From NCBI GenBank assembly GCA_030706405.1, contig JAUZOO010000003.1, positions 62,001 through 126,000 of the forward strand: a DNA stretch of 64,000 bases. The letters are read 5' to 3'. Positions 16,936-26,300 of this stretch are shown here, piece by piece. Under the pieces are notes generated by a model. The model was not told the DNA's origin and made no database searches. It worked only from the letters and a program-made list of their open reading frames with translations. The position numbers and the translations under genes were made by a program. How positions within the stretch are numbered: position 1 is the first letter of the stretch; the number at the start of each line of letters is the position of its first letter. This DNA is from Bacteroidota bacterium (GTDB taxonomy: Bacteria; Bacteroidota; Bacteroidia; Bacteroidales; JAAUTT01).

Positions 16936-18774
16936 ATGTGTTTCAAAAAAAAAATTACACTTTTTTTTGTTTCATTTTGCATAAGCCAATTTGCATTTGC
17001 ACAACAAACGCCTGTTAAAACCGATTCAACCCATCTTTATAAAACTATTGAAACCTATTCCAAACGCAGCAAGTTTGGTTCGTTTATGTACAAATTAATC
17101 TTTAAACCGGTTGCCATCATCTCTAAAAAGAAGGTTAAAAGGAAAGTATATAAGAAACTGATACAAAAACCATACAGCGCCTTTGAAGGGAAAACGATCA
17201 GGCATATTAACATTGAAACGCTCGATCCATTTGGTTATTCCATTGCTGACACCCTTGTAACTTCGCAAAATTTTTTATTTAATGCCGGAAATAAGTTGCA
17301 TGTCAAATCACAACATATCACCATTCGAAACCTTTTACTTATTAGAGAAAATCAAGTATTCGATTCGTTGCTTGTTAAAGAATCTGAGCGGTTGGTGCGC
17401 AGTAGGGGTTATGTGCATGATGTATCATTTTATATAAAAGCTCCTTCCCAAAAGTCCGACTCTGTTGATATTTTTATTCGAGAATTAGATAATTGGAGCC
17501 TAGTTCCTGAAGTTATAGCTTCTACTTCACGAAACACGATTATTTTAACCGATAAAAACTTTTTAGGTTTCGGTCATGAGTTTCAAAATGCCTTTACCAG
17601 AAACTTCAGAAGTGGAATTAATTCTTTTAAAGCAAATTATTACATACCTAACTTTAAGAATACCTACATCGGTACCATGTTGAACTATGACGTTGACGGA
17701 TACGGGAATTTTAACAAAAGCCTGGCTATTGACCGTCCGTTTTATACTCCATTTGCCAAGTGGGCAGCCGGAGTATCTTTTGCATCTCAATTAAAAAAAG
17801 ATTCCCTCAGGGATATCAATTCGGTTTATGCCCCTGTCAAATTTAAATTTAATACACAGGATTATTGGGCTGGCAAAGCGCTACAAATTTTCAAAGGCAA
17901 TACGGAAGAGGAACGCGTGACCAACTTAATTATGGCGATGCGGTATCTGCATGTGCGGTATTTTGAAAAACCATCACCAGACTATGATCCGTTACATATT
18001 TATTCGAGCGAGAATTTTTTTCTGGCCAGAATTGGGATTTCTACCCGAAAATATGTTCAGGATAGGTTTATTTTTAATCACGGGGTTATCGAAGATGTTC
18101 CGGTGGGAAAAGTTTATGGGTTTACAGGTGGTTATCAGTATAAAAATAATTCGTGGCGTCGATATTTAGGAATGCAGTTTTCCTTTGGTAATTATAACGA
18201 ATGGGGATACCTCAGTGGCAACTTCGAATATGGGACATTCTTTCATGCATCGCATACTGAGCAGGGCGTTTTAACAGCAGGTGCAAATTATTTTTCAGGA
18301 TTATTTGAAATTGGGAAATGGAAATTCAGGCAATTTGTAAAACCGCAGGTGGCGATTGGCATAAACAGCCTCTCTTACGATAGTTTAACGCTCAATAATG
18401 AACATGGCCTAGATGGATTTAACAGTACATTACTGACAGGTACCCGCCGACTATTATTAACGTTGCAAACACAATCATACGCCCCTTGGAAATTTATCGG
18501 ATTTCGTTTTGGCCCCTATCTAACGTTTTCAATGGGCATGCTTGGAGATGCCCAAACAGGATTTAAAAACCGCAAAGTGTATTCACAAATAGGGCTGGGC
18601 GTTTTAATTAAAAATGAGAATCTGGTGATTAATACATTTCAAATATCCATTGCGTTTTACCCGATCATTCCAGGCAAGGGGTCAGATATTTTTAAATTTA
18701 ACTCCTTTAGGACAACCGACTTCGGCTTCAGGGATTTTGAAATTGGAAAACCAACAATGGTGGTATTACAATAA
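16936..18774 (+). CDS. Omp85/BamA-like outer-membrane protein
   Basis: From ATG 16936 the 612-residue protein has a signal peptide (MCFKKKITLFFVSFCISQF, ending FAFAQQ), one or two POTRA-like segments (about 75-190; KTIRHINIETLDPFGYSI, then RSRGYVHDVSFYIK) and a C-terminal beta-barrel with repeated aromatic strands. This is the layout of BamA/TamA-type surface antigens, but short. It is probably an outer-membrane translocon or assembly factor of unknown client. The preceding frame overlaps the region upstream of this start, but the ATG chosen gives the only clear signal peptide. Confidence 0.75.
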   Translation: MCFKKKITLFFVSFCISQFAFAQQTPVKTDSTHLYKTIETYSKRSKFGSFMYKLIFKPVAIISKKKVKRKVYKKLIQKPYSAFEGKTIRHINIETLDPFGYSIADTLVTSQNFLFNAGNKLHVKSQHITIRNLLLIRENQVFDSLLVKESERLVRSRGYVHDVSFYIKAPSQKSDSVDIFIRELDNWSLVPEVIASTSRNTIILTDKNFLGFGHEFQNAFTRNFRSGINSFKANYYIPNFKNTYIGTMLNYDVDGYGNFNKSLAIDRPFYTPFAKWAAGVSFASQLKKDSLRDINSVYAPVKFKFNTQDYWAGKALQIFKGNTEEERVTNLIMAMRYLHVRYFEKPSPDYDPLHIYSSENFFLARIGISTRKYVQDRFIFNHGVIEDVPVGKVYGFTGGYQYKNNSWRRYLGMQFSFGNYNEWGYLSGNFEYGTFFHASHTEQGVLTAGANYFSGLFEIGKWKFRQFVKPQVAIGINSLSYDSLTLNNEHGLDGFNSTLLTGTRRLLLTLQTQSYAPWKFIGFRFGPYLTFSMGMLGDAQTGFKNRKVYSQIGLGVLIKNENLVINTFQISIAFYPIIPGKGSDIFKFNSFRTTDFGFRDFEIGKPTMVVLQ

Positions 18775-18795
18775 ACCTATTTTTAATTAGTTGCG

Positions 18796-19689
18796 ATGCG
18801 AATCAAAAACATGTTAAAAAAAGCAGGTTATCTCCTCAAAGAAAGCTTCAAAGGATTTATAGATGACAATGGACTTAAATTAAGCGCGGCGTTGTCTTAT
18901 TACACCATTTTTTCTTTGCCGCCATTGCTTATCATCATCATATCCCTAAGCGGGATATTTTTCGGCGCCGATGCTGTAAGAGGTGAGATTTTTGGGCAGA
19001 TTAACGGGCTGGTAGGAAACAGTGCCGCGCTGCAAATACAGGAAACAATTAAAAATGTAAAACTTTCGAACACCAGTTCATTTGCAGCCATCCTGGGTGT
19101 CATTATTTTACTGATAGGGGCATCGGGCGTTTTTGCCGAAATTCAGGAATCTATAAATTTTATATGGGGCATTCAGGCAAAGCCAAAACGCGGTTTAATA
19201 AAATTTATATACAACCGTCTGATGTCATTTTCCATGATTGGTTCCGTAGGTTTTTTATTATTGGTTGGTTTAATCATCAATTCATTGGTTGATGTTCTTA
19301 ACAAACGTTTGGCTGTCAACTTTCCGCACGATGCCATTTTTCTATTTTACGTCATCAATACGCTTATCGTTTTTATTATCATAACAGTTCTGTTCAGCCT
19401 TATATTTAAAACACTGCCAGATGGAAAAATTGCTCTGCGCGATTGTATTATCGGGGCATCCTTTACCGCAGTTCTTTTTATGGTTGGCAAATTCGCCATC
19501 GGCTTTTATCTTGGAAGTTACGACATTGCGTCCATCTATGGTGGTGCTGGATCCATCATTTTAATACTGGCCTGGGTCTATTATTCTGCCATCATACTCT
19601 ATTTCGGCGCCGAATTTACCAAGGTATATGCAAACAACCACGGGCAAAAAATAATCCCAAACGAATATTCCGTGCAGATTAAACCATGA
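18796..19689 (+). CDS. yihY-like: YihY/BrkB family inner-membrane protein
   Basis: The 297-residue protein has the YihY signature DNGLKLSAALSYYTIFSLPPL near residue 20-45 and about six hydrophobic helices, ending with GGAGSIILILAWVYYSAIIL and FGAEFTKVYA. The family (once called RNase BN in error) has unknown transport function. It starts 22 bases after the BamA-like gene and may share its transcript. Length is normal. Confidence 0.9.
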   Translation: MRIKNMLKKAGYLLKESFKGFIDDNGLKLSAALSYYTIFSLPPLLIIIISLSGIFFGADAVRGEIFGQINGLVGNSAALQIQETIKNVKLSNTSSFAAILGVIILLIGASGVFAEIQESINFIWGIQAKPKRGLIKFIYNRLMSFSMIGSVGFLLLVGLIINSLVDVLNKRLAVNFPHDAIFLFYVINTLIVFIIITVLFSLIFKTLPDGKIALRDCIIGASFTAVLFMVGKFAIGFYLGSYDIASIYGGAGSIILILAWVYYSAIILYFGAEFTKVYANNHGQKIIPNEYSVQIKP

Positions 19690-19786
19690 ATTTAATAGGA
19701 GTTCTTCACTGCTTCTTCCAAACACCACATCCCCTGCCCTCTTCTTCCAATAAGAATGGGAAGAAACGTTACGGATAAACATGTGA

Positions 19787-19846
19787 ATGATGTAACGCTT
19801 TTGGGAAATGATGTAACGCTTATCAGCATTGATAGACTTAACTTTA
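19787..19846 (+). promoter_or_regulatory. Stress-type promoter, copy 4
   Basis: Two perfect ATGATGTAACGCTT-type elements (TGTAA at 19791 and 19812) lie exactly 21 bp apart, and TAACTTTA at 19839-19846 sits in the -7 position. This is the clearest copy, since both repeats match over about 14 bases. It probably drives the lmo0937-like gene at 20028. Confidence 0.75.
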
Positions 19847-19904
19847 CATCATAAATTCATACTATTTATACTAAAATAGGTATCTAAAATTTCACATTTC
19901 TCTT

Positions 19905-19930
19905 AAGAAACAGTTTTAGACCTGTTTCTT
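19905..19930 (+). terminator. Terminator-like hairpin in the leader of lmo0937 copy 2
   Basis: AAGAAACAG (19905-19913) pairs perfectly with CTGTTTCTT (19922-19930) around an 8-base loop and is followed by TATATT. It lies about 80 bases after the presumed start of transcription and about 100 before the gene, so it could attenuate or end a short RNA. Confidence 0.5.
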
Positions 19931-20027
19931 TATATTGCTGCAAACTATGGGTTTGATGACTACTTGAATGAAAAGGTAAGTAATCAAAAACGCAGAAATC
20001 GCTCATTAATCATAAAAAATAAAGATT

Positions 20028-20183
20028 ATGGAAAATTTACTTTATTACATCGCAGTAATCCTGATTCTCGCATGGGCAATCGGATTTTTCGCCTTCAGTT
20101 TAGGAGGGCTCATTCACATTCTTCTTATCGTTGCAATTGTAGCAGTCATATTTAGGCTTATTCAAAGGAGACGGGTTCTATAA
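20028..20183 (+). CDS. lmo0937-like small membrane protein, copy 2
   Basis: A 51-residue paralogue of the gene at 11159, with the same two hydrophobic helices (MENLLYYIAVILILAWAIGF and IHILLIVAIVAVIFRLI). It ends RRRVL in place of GNKSF. Like other stress genes in this island it follows a TGTAA-type promoter. Function unknown; probably inner membrane. Confidence 0.85.
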   Translation: MENLLYYIAVILILAWAIGFFAFSLGGLIHILLIVAIVAVIFRLIQRRRVL

Positions 20184-20255
20184 AAACATTGGCCGTTAAA
20201 TTAAAATAGCAAATTTTACTTCCGGGATGTAATCACAATCTTAATTAGGAATCAC

Positions 20256-23243
20256 TTGGAAATATTATTCCACATTTATCCTAAAAAGCAGTTGTTGCTT
20301 ATATGTCTGATGATTATTTGGACTTTCTCGGAGGTTTCTTCTCAAGATTATTTCCAACAGGAGGTAAATTATAAAATCGAAGTTACGCTTAATGATAAGC
20401 AACATGAATTAAATGCCTTTGAAACAATTGAGTATATCAACAATTCGCCCGATACCCTTCGGTTTTTATTTTTCCACCTGTGGCCCAATGGCTATTCAGG
20501 CAATAATACCGCCTTAGCAAGGCAGTTATTTACGTTCCACGGTAAAGGAAGGTTGTTTAATAATCCGGCATTGAAAGGATATATCGATTCGTTGAACTTT
20601 AAGGTCGACGACGAGTTGGTTCAATGGGATTTGTTGCCAGGTCAGCCCGATATTTGTAAGATAATGCTTAATAAATACCTAAAACCTGGCGACACCCTGA
20701 AAATTACAACTCCTTTCCATGTAAAAATTCCCCAAGGAGTAATCTCGCGATTAGGTCATATCGGAGAATCGTATCAAATCTCTCAATGGTATCCCAAACC
20801 GGCTGTTTACGACAAAACCGGCTGGCATCAGATATCCTATCTGGAACAGGGTGAGTTCTATTCTGAATTTGGAAGTTTTGATGTAAGCATTACGCTACCG
20901 GCTAATTATATTGTGGGAGCAACCGGAAACCTGCAAAATGAGAAGGAAGCCGAAATGCTTGATAAACTTGCTGCCGATAGTACCTGGAAATCGACCTTAG
21001 GTTATGGAAATGCAGATTTTCCTCCATCATCCGAACAGTTTAAAACTTTGCGATATACCGAAAAACAGGTACATGATTTCGCATGGTTTGCTGATAAGCG
21101 GTTCCATGTATTGAAAGGGAAAGTGAAGCTTCCGGACTCCGGCAGGGAAGTAACTACGTGGGCGATGTTTACCAATGAGCAAGCGGGACTTTGGAAAGAT
21201 GCACTACAATATGAAAATAATGCACTATGGTATTTTTCAAAATGGAATGGGGATTATCCGTATCATAGTTTTACGGTGGTTCAAAGTGCCATGAGTGAAG
21301 TGGATGGAATGGAATACCCCGGCATTGCACTGATTGGCCCGGCAAAAGACGCCTACTTCCTGGATGAAGTAATTGCACATGAAACAGCTCATAACTGGTT
21401 TTACAGTGTACTGGGCTCTGATGAGCGGCGATATCCATTTATGGATGAGGGTGTAACAAGCGCATACGAGATGCGATATATGAACGAAAGATATCCCGGA
21501 AAGAAACTATGGGAGGTCTATTTAAAAAACAAAAAACTGGCAGAATTCTTTCATATAGGTAAAATGCCTGTTCAGCGAATGCGGGAGCTCGATTGGCTTG
21601 TTCTGGCCCGCAAAAACCTGGAACAACCCATTAACCTTTCTTCAACCGATTATAACTACTTAAACTACAGCCTAATTGTTTATAATAAAGCCGCTATGGG
21701 TTTTACCTATTTGAGGGCATATCTGGGCGATTCAATTTTTGATTCGACCATGCATGATTATTACCGCAAATGGAAATTCAAGCATCCTCAACCCGATGAT
21801 CTGCGCAGTATGTTTGAATCCCATACCGGCAAAGACTTAACGTGGTTTTTTAGCGATTTTTTAGGTTCAACAAAACAAATTGACTATAAGGTTATTAATT
21901 TTAAAAAACAGCAATTACTCGTAAAAAATAACGGTGAGTTAGCTTCTCCATTGGTTATCTCCGGCATAAAGGGGGATTCCATCTATTTTGAAAAGTGGGT
22001 AGATGGCTTTGTGGGAGAGCGATGGATCGATATTCCACAGGGCAATTATTCTGAAATAAAAATAGATCCCAAACATGTAATGCCCGAACTATTCAGGCTT
22101 AATAACAACATCCGAAAGTCAGGTATCTTTCGAAAGGCTGACCCCATCCGTCCCCAACTCTTATTTACCATTGAAAACACTGATATTCGAACTGTAATGT
22201 ATATTCCAGCCGTCAACTGGAACAAAGAAGACGGTTTTATGGTTGGGGTGACCATGCATAACGGGTTTATTGTCACCAAGCCAATTGAATATTTTGTCAT
22301 GCCTTTCTATTCAATAAAGAATCCCAGTCTGGCCGGGTTTGGCCGGGTTTTATTCAACATCACGCCTTATCATAATTTCATCAGAATGGCGACAGTTTCC
22401 CTGGAAGGAACAAAATTCGGTGCGCCGGGAAATCAAAACTATTACAAAGCAAAAGTAGGATTAGACCTGCATTTAAGGACTTACAAAGTGAATAATCCTT
22501 TAAGACATAAGGCATTTGGATATTACATCGCAGCATCGAATCTGTTTCAGATTGAATTTTTGAAAAAAGCAAAGATGAACAATTACCTACAATTAGGATA
22601 TCAATTGGAAAAGACCGGTTTAATTAATCCTTTCAGTCTGTTGACTCTGTTTGAATCCCATCAATCTTTCCAAAAAACTTCGGTGGAGTTCAATTATAAA
22701 TTGAATTATTACGGCAGAAATAATGGCTTGGATATACGGTTGTTTGCCGGAACAATGCTGAAAAATACTTCAAACGCCCCTTTCTATGCGTTTTCTGCAA
22801 GCGGAAGGAGTGGACGTGAGCTATATCTTTATCAGGGATTTTATCCTGACCGGTTTAGTAAATTTCCAAAAACTTTCTGGTCGCGACAGATGACTATTTC
22901 CGAAGGAGGGCTGGTGTCGGCTATTAACGATAGCCTTGGTTATAGCAACAGGCTGCTTTCTATAACCATGACAAGCAGTTTGCCAGGGAAATCAGGTCGG
23001 ATACCAATCAAACCCTTTGTCTCATTTTTATTGAACGATCACGGCCTTGGCGCAGGCTATCATTCGCCATTCTTTTATGAAGCAGGTTTAAAGGCCGGTA
23101 TATGGAATTTTTTTGAAATACATGTCCCCTTGCTGGTTTCCAGAAACATTGAATCAATCAGCGGATCTTTAAAAAACAGGATCCGCATTACTTTCAATTT
23201 GAACTCATTTAACCAGATAAGATTAAGAAATAAATCATTATGA
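20256..23243 (+). CDS. M1-family metallopeptidase with long C-terminal extension
   Basis: The 995-residue protein starts at TTG 20256 (AGGA lies 5 bases upstream; the first ATG would cut the signal peptide). After the signal (about 10-30) come the M1 N-terminal beta-domain, GMEYPG near residue 350, and the zinc site His375-Glu376-x-x-His379 with Glu398 (HETAH...DEG). The catalytic part ends near 560; the last 380 residues are beta-rich, with aromatic strands like a membrane barrel or a repeated beta-domain. It would trim N-terminal amino acids of peptides outside the cytoplasm. The extension is longer than in typical aminopeptidase N enzymes. Confidence 0.88.
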   Translation: MEILFHIYPKKQLLLICLMIIWTFSEVSSQDYFQQEVNYKIEVTLNDKQHELNAFETIEYINNSPDTLRFLFFHLWPNGYSGNNTALARQLFTFHGKGRLFNNPALKGYIDSLNFKVDDELVQWDLLPGQPDICKIMLNKYLKPGDTLKITTPFHVKIPQGVISRLGHIGESYQISQWYPKPAVYDKTGWHQISYLEQGEFYSEFGSFDVSITLPANYIVGATGNLQNEKEAEMLDKLAADSTWKSTLGYGNADFPPSSEQFKTLRYTEKQVHDFAWFADKRFHVLKGKVKLPDSGREVTTWAMFTNEQAGLWKDALQYENNALWYFSKWNGDYPYHSFTVVQSAMSEVDGMEYPGIALIGPAKDAYFLDEVIAHETAHNWFYSVLGSDERRYPFMDEGVTSAYEMRYMNERYPGKKLWEVYLKNKKLAEFFHIGKMPVQRMRELDWLVLARKNLEQPINLSSTDYNYLNYSLIVYNKAAMGFTYLRAYLGDSIFDSTMHDYYRKWKFKHPQPDDLRSMFESHTGKDLTWFFSDFLGSTKQIDYKVINFKKQQLLVKNNGELASPLVISGIKGDSIYFEKWVDGFVGERWIDIPQGNYSEIKIDPKHVMPELFRLNNNIRKSGIFRKADPIRPQLLFTIENTDIRTVMYIPAVNWNKEDGFMVGVTMHNGFIVTKPIEYFVMPFYSIKNPSLAGFGRVLFNITPYHNFIRMATVSLEGTKFGAPGNQNYYKAKVGLDLHLRTYKVNNPLRHKAFGYYIAASNLFQIEFLKKAKMNNYLQLGYQLEKTGLINPFSLLTLFESHQSFQKTSVEFNYKLNYYGRNNGLDIRLFAGTMLKNTSNAPFYAFSASGRSGRELYLYQGFYPDRFSKFPKTFWSRQMTISEGGLVSAINDSLGYSNRLLSITMTSSLPGKSGRIPIKPFVSFLLNDHGLGAGYHSPFFYEAGLKAGIWNFFEIHVPLLVSRNIESISGSLKNRIRITFNLNSFNQIRLRNKSL

Positions 23244-23256
23244 GCATTATGTATGA

Positions 23257-23316
23257 ATGATATAAGTCTGTACAATATTTATGTAATGCTTAAGATATTG
23301 TATTGCCGTACCTTTA
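23257..23316 (+). promoter_or_regulatory. Stress-type promoter, copy 5
   Basis: ATGATATAA (TATAA at 23261, one mismatch to TGTAA) is followed by TGTAA at 23282-23286 and TACCTTTA at 23309-23316, with the same 21 and 27 bp spacings. It precedes the hybrid histidine kinase at 23377. Confidence 0.65.
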
Positions 23317-23376
23317 TGTTATAAGGGATATGCCCCGGTTAACTGCATAATATCAAATAGTTTAATTAAAATTGTC

Positions 23377-25668
23377 ATGAGCCAAGTTGAAAAATTTAGA
23401 GAAGATTCTCAGAATTTGAAATCATCAGATAAAAATAAGGATATGTTGATTTATGAAAAGTTAGAGGAATCGGAAATGCGTTACCGTAGGTTGTTTGAAA
23501 CGGCAAAAGACGGGATCCTGATCCTTGATTTCAATACCGGGAATATTGTGGATGCAAATCCATTCATTGTTAAGATTATAGGCTCTCCATTAGAAGAAAT
23601 TCTTGGAAAAAAGTTATGGGAGATCGGACTTTTCAGCAATAAGGAGGAATCGGAACTCGCCTTTATTGAACTGAAAAAGAACAGTTATATTCGATTTGAA
23701 GATATGCCCATACAGAAACAAACCGGAAAAGTAACTGAAGTGGAATTTATAAGTAACGTTTATTTAGCAAACAATATAAAGGTAATTCAATGTAATATCA
23801 GGGATATTACAGAACGAAAACAGACAGAACGAAAACAGGAATTAACGGCAAAAATTTTAACAATCCTGAACAGTCAAAATAATTGGAAACGGTCAATAAA
23901 TAATATTCTTGTTGAAATAAAGGATTATACACGAATTGAAGCTATTGGCATTCGACTGAAAAAGAATGAAGATTTTCCATTTTATGAGTCCATAGGTTTT
24001 CCGGAATATTATAGTAAAACAGAAAACACGCTATGCAGCCGAAATGAAAAAGGCGAAATTATCTGTGAGGGTAAGGAAGATCCCTATGTGAAATGTATAT
24101 GTGACAATATCATATCAGGACAGACAGATCTGTCTTTACCTTATTTTACCCAAGGAGGCAGTTTTTATTCCAATAATTTTTCGATTTTTTTGGCGCCCAC
24201 TAACGACTCCGAAAAACAATTGGGAACGTGTAACAGGAGCAGCACAGAAAATTGGGAATCAATTGCTTTAGTACCACTATATTCGGGAGAAAAAATAATT
24301 GGCTTGCTTCAAATGAATGATAAGCGCCTTGACATGTTTTCTTTGGAAAATATCGAGTTTTTCGAGGAAATTGGCAATACCATCGGGATAGCGTTTAACA
24401 GGATTCAAAACGAAAATAAAATTAGAGAAAGTGAGGAAGCCCTAAAAAAGCAAAACACTGATTACCTTAATCTTAATATACGATTAACAGAAAGTTTAAA
24501 TCGCATTCAACTTATAAATAATGAACTAATTACGGCAAATATTAAGGCGAAAGAGTCTGATAAGCTAAAGTCTGCATTTATGGCTAATATGAGTCATGAG
24601 ATACGCACGCCAATGAATGCTATTGTGGGGTTTTCTGAATTTCTTTTAGAACCGGGATTAAACCCTCAAAAACTGATGGATTTTGCTCAAATTATTAACT
24701 CAAGCAGCCAGCAACTCCTGTCCATAATAAGTGATATTATCGATATTTCTAAAATTGAAGCAGATCAAATAACTATCGGTTCAGAATGGGTTAATATCAA
24801 CAATTTATTGGATGAATTATTTGTGATCTATAAAAAAATAGTTAAACTCAAAGGATTAAGTTTATCTCATTGTAAGGATCGTCCCGATGAAATTATTCAG
24901 ATTAAATCAGATGGAAATAGGATAAAACAGATAATATGTAATTTATTAAATAATGCTATAAAATTTACGAAAGAAGGTAAAATCGAATTTGGATATAAAA
25001 TAAAAGAAAACGTCATCGCATTTTACGTTACAGATACCGGCATAGGCATTACTCCTGAAAACCAAGAGCTTATTTTTGAACGATTCAGACAGATAGAACA
25101 AAAAGATAGCCTTATTTATGGAGGTAACGGACTGGGATTGTCTATTTCCAGGGCATTGGCAGAAAAGTTAGAAGGGACTATTACCGTTAAATCAGAACTT
25201 GGAAGCGGGTCGACTTTTACCTTTACGATTCCTTACATAAAGCAAATTGAACCTAATATAAAATCAGTACAAACCCCAAAACCTGGCGAGTATAATTGGA
25301 ATGAAAAAACGATTCTTTTGGTTGAAGATGACATAAACAACCATGCTTATATCGAAGCATTGCTTAATGGTACAAAAGTAAAGATGGTTCACGCATGGGA
25401 TGGAAGAGAAGCGGTAGACAATGTTAAACTGCACTCCGAGATTTCATTGGTATTAATGGATATTAAACTTCCATTAATTAATGGTTTGGAAGCCACACGG
25501 CTTATAAAACAAATCAGGCCCCAATTACCGGTTATTGCCCAAACAGCTTACGCACTTAGTCGTGACAGGGAGGACGCCATTGAAGCAGGTTGTGATGATT
25601 ATTTTTCAAAACCTATTGAAAAAGAGAAATTTATGAAAACGATTAACAGTTATCTCTCTGTGGTTTGA
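23377..25668 (+). CDS. Hybrid histidine kinase: PAS-GAF-HisKA-HATPase-receiver
   Basis: The 763-residue cytoplasmic kinase has a PAS domain (about 30-145), a GAF-like domain (about 155-345) containing several cysteines, HisKA with NMSHEIRTPMNAIVG (His about 406), a HATPase with NLLNNAIKFTKEG and GGNGLGLSIS, and a C-terminal receiver with phospho-acceptor Asp about 695 (VLMDIKLP). No membrane segment, so it senses an internal signal. The GAF region carries Cys-rich stretches (CEGKEDPYVKC, CICDN), perhaps for redox or metal sensing. No separate output regulator is adjacent; the signal may pass on through a phosphotransfer protein. Its promoter belongs to the stress type. Confidence 0.92.
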   Translation: MSQVEKFREDSQNLKSSDKNKDMLIYEKLEESEMRYRRLFETAKDGILILDFNTGNIVDANPFIVKIIGSPLEEILGKKLWEIGLFSNKEESELAFIELKKNSYIRFEDMPIQKQTGKVTEVEFISNVYLANNIKVIQCNIRDITERKQTERKQELTAKILTILNSQNNWKRSINNILVEIKDYTRIEAIGIRLKKNEDFPFYESIGFPEYYSKTENTLCSRNEKGEIICEGKEDPYVKCICDNIISGQTDLSLPYFTQGGSFYSNNFSIFLAPTNDSEKQLGTCNRSSTENWESIALVPLYSGEKIIGLLQMNDKRLDMFSLENIEFFEEIGNTIGIAFNRIQNENKIRESEEALKKQNTDYLNLNIRLTESLNRIQLINNELITANIKAKESDKLKSAFMANMSHEIRTPMNAIVGFSEFLLEPGLNPQKLMDFAQIINSSSQQLLSIISDIIDISKIEADQITIGSEWVNINNLLDELFVIYKKIVKLKGLSLSHCKDRPDEIIQIKSDGNRIKQIICNLLNNAIKFTKEGKIEFGYKIKENVIAFYVTDTGIGITPENQELIFERFRQIEQKDSLIYGGNGLGLSISRALAEKLEGTITVKSELGSGSTFTFTIPYIKQIEPNIKSVQTPKPGEYNWNEKTILLVEDDINNHAYIEALLNGTKVKMVHAWDGREAVDNVKLHSEISLVLMDIKLPLINGLEATRLIKQIRPQLPVIAQTAYALSRDREDAIEAGCDDYFSKPIEKEKFMKTINSYLSVV

Positions 25669-26300
25669 ACAAAAAATAAAAAATCATGAATGGTCAATTA
25701 GGAAGTGTAAATTAAACAAATGACCTGTCCGACTGGAATGGTCAACGAGGGCCACAAATCCCCGAACTTCAAGAGCTGTCATTCCAAGAAAAATCCTTAA
25801 AAAACGCATTGAACCGATAGGATCAAAAACTTCCTATTGTCAAATCAAATCTAAACTTTTACATGTAAAGTCTGTATCCCTTGACAATCATTCATTTTAT
25901 ATCCATCTTTTACCTTTGATCTTCTTGATTTACTTTCAATAACGATGTTTTTTACTTATTTTTTTAGCCAGCTCGCCAAGATCAAGAGATCTTCATTAAA
26001 AACAATTATTTATTTCTCCGGCCTGTTGCCGTACATACACCTAATGGACCGCCTTCTTCATCTATCCTTGCTGCATTGAAATCAAATTTTCTTCCATTTA
26101 TATTTTGTTTAAGGTTGTTTGTATATAAGCCTTTAGTAAAGTAGATCAGGGTTGATAGTCCCAATTATCTCAACCACGGACGTGTGTACTTATGTATTCC
26201 CCTTTAAAATCAACCTTAGAAAGAACTTCATAAAGAAACTATTGGTTCCAGACTATTTATTAGTTAGTATTACACATCGTTAATATGTCTATACCCTTGA
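25669..26300. other. 632-base gap with gene fragments only
   Basis: No intact gene is visible. On the minus strand an open stretch ends at the stop 26006-26008 and runs back to about 26160; it reads KGLYTNNLKQNINGRKFDF and then RIDEEGGPLGVCTATGR, which looks protein-like but has no start and I cannot name it. A second minus-strand stretch (about 25688-25838) encodes a short unassigned peptide. A 12-bp palindrome TTTACATGTAAA lies at 25858-25869. Confidence 0.4.

Larger units (their letters stand above)
19690..20027 (+). other. Intergenic region with promoter and leader hairpins
   Basis: This gap holds a stem TTCTTCC/GGAAGAA (about 19742-19765), the fourth TGTAA-type stress promoter (19787-19846) and a leader with a strong hairpin (19905-19930) before the second lmo0937-like gene. 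No credible gene is seen in it. Confidence 0.6.

Noticed and set aside
19964-20155. A 63-codon frame overlapping the second lmo0937-like gene
   Set aside because: It is a shifted frame of the real small membrane protein, basic and low-complexity, without a ribosome binding site.
25688-25838. A minus-strand frame of about 50 codons (contains MTALEVRGFVALVDHS)
   Set aside because: No family recognised and no start context; kept only as part of the description of the gap.
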